DNA from: an uncultured Lachnospiraceae bacterium
GTDB taxonomy: Bacteria > Bacillota > Clostridia > Lachnospirales > Lachnospiraceae
Length of the DNA: 7,073 nucleotides
Direction of reading: 5' to 3'
NCBI GenBank assembly: GCA_947177925.1
Contig: CAMWWJ010000175.1
Coordinates: 1-7,073 of the forward strand
The notes beneath the pieces are model-generated. The model saw only the letters and a program-made list of their open reading frames with translations, searched no databases and was not told the origin of the DNA. Below are positions 4,471 through 7,073 of the stretch, piece by piece (position 1 is the first letter of the stretch; every line of letters begins with the position of its first letter). Position numbers and translations under genes: made by a program.

Positions 4471-7041
4471 ATGGAAGATAATATTTTTGATAAGGTCCAC
4501 GAGGTAGACCTGAAAAAAACAATGGAAAATTCTTATATTGATTATGCTATGAGCGTAATTGCTTCTCGTGCACTTCCCGATGTAAGAGATGGTTTAAAGC
4601 CCGTACAGCGTAGGGTTTTATATTCCATGATTGAGTTAAATAACGGGCCGGATAAGCCACATAGAAAAAGCGCCCGTATCGTCGGTGATACAATGGGTAA
4701 ATACCATCCTCACGGCGACAGTTCTATTTATGGCGCTTTGGTAAATATGGCACAGCCCTGGTCTACCCGTTATCCTTTGGTAGACGGACATGGAAATTTT
4801 GGTTCCGTGGATGGTGACGGCGCCGCTGCCATGCGTTATACGGAAGCAAGGCTTTCTAAAATCTCCATGGAGCTTTTGGCTGATATCAATAAAGATACAG
4901 TGGATTTTGTACCGAACTTTGATGAAACGGAAAAAGAACCTGCAGTTTTACCAAGCCGTTATCCCAATCTTTTAGTAAACGGCACTACCGGTATTGCGGT
5001 AGGTATGGCTACCAACATTCCTCCTCATAATTTAAGGGAGGTAATCCATGCGGTAGTAAAGATTATTGACAATAAAGTACAGGAAGACAGGGATACGGAA
5101 ATCGATGAGCTGTTAGAAATCGTAAAAGCTCCTGACTTTCCTACTGGCGGCATTATTCTGGGAACAAGAGGAAGTGAAGAAGCATATCGTACCGGAAGGG
5201 GAAAAGTCCGCGTCCGGGCAGTAACCGATATCGAAACTCTTCCAAACGGAAAAAGCCGCATCATAGTGACAGAGCTTCCTTATATGGTAAATAAGGCAAA
5301 TTTGATTTTGAAGATTGCCGAGCTTGTAAAAACAAAGAAAATCGATGGAATTACCGATCTTCGGGATGAATCCGACAGGGAAGGTATGCGGGTAGTCATA
5401 GAGCTTCGCCGGGATGCCAATGCCAACGTGATCATGAATCAGCTTTATAAGCATACACAAATGCAGGATACCTTTGGTATTATCATGCTTGCCCTTGTAA
5501 ATAATGAACCAAAGGTAATGAATCTTTTAGATATGCTGAAAAGCTATTTAATCCATCAGGAAGAAGTAGTAACAAGGCGTACAAAATACGATTTAAATAA
5601 AGCGGAAGAAAGAGATCATATTTTACAGGGCTTGTTGATTGCTCTTGATCATATCGACGAAGTAATTCAGATTATCAGAAGCAGCCAGAATACACAGATT
5701 GCCAAGGAACGTTTGATAGAGCGTTTTGGTTTGTCAGAGGTACAGGCTCAAGCTATCGTGGATATGCGTCTTCGTGCTCTTACCGGTTTGGAAAGAGAAA
5801 AAATCGAAAATGAGCACAAAGAATTGCTTGCTAAGATTGCAGAGTTAAAGGCAATTTTGGCGGATAAGAAACTGCTTCTTGGAGTCATCAAAGAAGAAAT
5901 CCTGATTATTGCTGAAAAATACGGCGATGAAAGAAGAAGCAGCATTGGATTTGATGCTTATGATATTTCCATGGAGGATTTGATTCCAAAGGATAATACA
6001 GTAATTGCCATGACAAGCCTTGGTTATATCAAACGTATGACCGTAGACAATTTTAAAGCACAAAACCGGGGCGGTAAAGGCATTAAGGGTATGCAGACCA
6101 TTGAAGAGGATTATATAGAAGACCTTCTTATGACCACGACCCACCATTATATTATGTTCTTTACCAATTACGGAAGGGTTTACAGACTGAAAGCCTATGA
6201 GATTCCGGAAGCTGGAAGAAATGCAAGAGGAATTGCTATTATCAATTTACTTCAGTTAAATCCAGGTGAAAAGATTTCCGCCATCATTCCTATTAAGGAT
6301 TATGAGGAAAATAAGAACCTGTTTATGGTAACAAAAAATGGTATTGTGAAGAAAACTTCTGTTATGGAGTACAGCAATGTGCGAAAGAACGGATTAGCTG
6401 CTATTAATTTAAGGGAAGATGATGAGTTAATTGAAGTAAAGACTACCGATAATGAAACAGAAATCTTCCTTGTTACGAAACATGGCATGTGTATCCGTTT
6501 TAAAGAAACAGATGTTAGGGCAACTGGAAGGACATCCATGGGTGTAATTGGAATGAATTTGTCCGACCAGGATGAAGTAGTTGGCATGCAGCTTGACCAT
6601 CAGGGAGATTCCTTGTTGATCGTTTCAAGCAAGGGTATGGGAAAACGTACTTATCTGGATGAATTTACAGTACAGAAGCGTGGCGGTAAAGGAGTAAAAT
6701 GTTATAAAATAACAGAAAAGACCGGCTACGTGGTAGGTGTAAAGGCAGTTAATGACGATCATGAAATAATGATGATTACAACGGAAGGAATCATTATCCA
6801 GTTAAGGATGGAAGATATATCTACATTGGGAAGAATTACTTCCGGTGTGAAGATGATTAATTTAGATGACAATGTAACAGTTGCAAAGATTGCAAAGGTT
6901 CGTGAAAAGGTATCTGATGGCAATCAGGAATTTGAAAATGTGGAGGATGCCCTTGAGGATATTCCGGAGGAAGAGAAGAATCCTGTTATGAATGATATAG
7001 AGGAAGAGGTTACTTTACCGAAGGAAGAAGAAGAGGAATAA
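4471..7041 (+). CDS. gyrA: DNA gyrase subunit A
   Basis: GyrA is the DNA-cleaving and DNA-wrapping subunit of gyrase. The 856-residue protein has the winged-helix breakage domain with catalytic Y123 and neighbouring R122 (AAAMRYTE), the DNA-intercalating I175 (GIAVGMATN), and a tower and coiled-coil region to about residue 490. From about residue 503 a C-terminal DNA-wrapping pinwheel follows, with six recognisable blade motifs near residues 531, 582, 638, 686, 735 and 787. The first, QNRGGKG (531-537), is the GyrA box that separates gyrase from topoisomerase IV ParC; a second close copy, QKRGGKG, lies at 735-741. The quinolone region reads HPHGDSSIYG: S84 is the usual serine, but G88 replaces the usual acidic residue. 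A strongly acidic tail (815-856) ends in five Glu. The start is ATG, 10 bases after GGAGA and 22 bases after gyrB, so the two are almost certainly co-transcribed. Confidence 0.98.
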   Translation: MEDNIFDKVHEVDLKKTMENSYIDYAMSVIASRALPDVRDGLKPVQRRVLYSMIELNNGPDKPHRKSARIVGDTMGKYHPHGDSSIYGALVNMAQPWSTRYPLVDGHGNFGSVDGDGAAAMRYTEARLSKISMELLADINKDTVDFVPNFDETEKEPAVLPSRYPNLLVNGTTGIAVGMATNIPPHNLREVIHAVVKIIDNKVQEDRDTEIDELLEIVKAPDFPTGGIILGTRGSEEAYRTGRGKVRVRAVTDIETLPNGKSRIIVTELPYMVNKANLILKIAELVKTKKIDGITDLRDESDREGMRVVIELRRDANANVIMNQLYKHTQMQDTFGIIMLALVNNEPKVMNLLDMLKSYLIHQEEVVTRRTKYDLNKAEERDHILQGLLIALDHIDEVIQIIRSSQNTQIAKERLIERFGLSEVQAQAIVDMRLRALTGLEREKIENEHKELLAKIAELKAILADKKLLLGVIKEEILIIAEKYGDERRSSIGFDAYDISMEDLIPKDNTVIAMTSLGYIKRMTVDNFKAQNRGGKGIKGMQTIEEDYIEDLLMTTTHHYIMFFTNYGRVYRLKAYEIPEAGRNARGIAIINLLQLNPGEKISAIIPIKDYEENKNLFMVTKNGIVKKTSVMEYSNVRKNGLAAINLREDDELIEVKTTDNETEIFLVTKHGMCIRFKETDVRATGRTSMGVIGMNLSDQDEVVGMQLDHQGDSLLIVSSKGMGKRTYLDEFTVQKRGGKGVKCYKITEKTGYVVGVKAVNDDHEIMMITTEGIIIQLRMEDISTLGRITSGVKMINLDDNVTVAKIAKVREKVSDGNQEFENVEDALEDIPEEEKNPVMNDIEEEVTLPKEEEEE

Positions 7042-7073
7042 AGTAATAAAAAAATGAAATCTCTGTGAAACAA

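Noticed and set aside
4493..4511. Inverted repeat AGGTC/GACCT just inside gyrA.
   Set aside because: Only a 5-bp stem with a 9-base loop, within the range expected by chance.
5113..5460. Reverse-strand open frame of 115 codons opposite gyrA, and similar shorter antisense frames elsewhere.
   Set aside because: They lie wholly opposite conserved coding sequence, resemble no protein family, and are shadows of the sense codons.
7042..7073. Possible terminator or new gene after gyrA.
   Set aside because: Only 32 bases remain; the ATG at 7054 meets a stop after four codons, and no stem-loop with a T-run is visible before the edge.

Overview
The window is a dense run of five co-directional housekeeping genes on the + strand: dnaN (sliding clamp), yaaA (small S4-domain RNA-binding protein), recF, gyrB and gyrA. 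The gaps between them are 1, 20, 48 and 22 bases. This is the replication-origin-proximal cluster typical of Firmicutes. The AT-rich sequence, the gene order, the 638-residue GyrB without the proteobacterial insert, and the GyrA sequence around its active site all point to a low-GC anaerobic Firmicute. Class Clostridia and probably family Lachnospiraceae is my inference; I cannot name a species from sequence reading alone.

Region by region: bases 1-29 are the last part of the leader upstream of dnaN, with a clear Shine-Dalgarno sequence and a 9-base match to the DnaA-box consensus directly against the dnaN start codon. Bases 30-1136 are dnaN. yaaA (1138-1347) begins one base after the dnaN stop, and its ribosome binding site lies inside the dnaN coding sequence. 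recF (1368-2483) starts at a weakly preceded GTG. A 48-base gap with a very strong Shine-Dalgarno sequence leads into gyrB (2532-4448), followed by gyrA (4471-7041). The last 32 bases hold no gene, and no terminator is visible before the edge. dnaA and the main part of oriC would be expected just upstream, but lie outside the window.

Together the genes serve replication and chromosome topology. The clamp tethers the polymerase, RecF helps load RecA at gapped DNA and stalled forks, and gyrase (GyrA2GyrB2) removes positive supercoils ahead of the fork. YaaA is probably linked to ribosome assembly.

I found no undescribed multi-gene system; all five genes belong to well-known families. The observations most worth checking are finer. 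recF carries what looks like an extra segment of about 10 residues, just before the ABC signature, whose DNA forms two back-to-back hairpins. GyrA has Gly at the quinolone-contact position that is usually acidic, and GyrB has Gln where the aminocoumarin-contact Arg is expected. A DnaA box abuts the dnaN start, and the remB (yaaB) gene found between recF and gyrB in Bacillus is missing.
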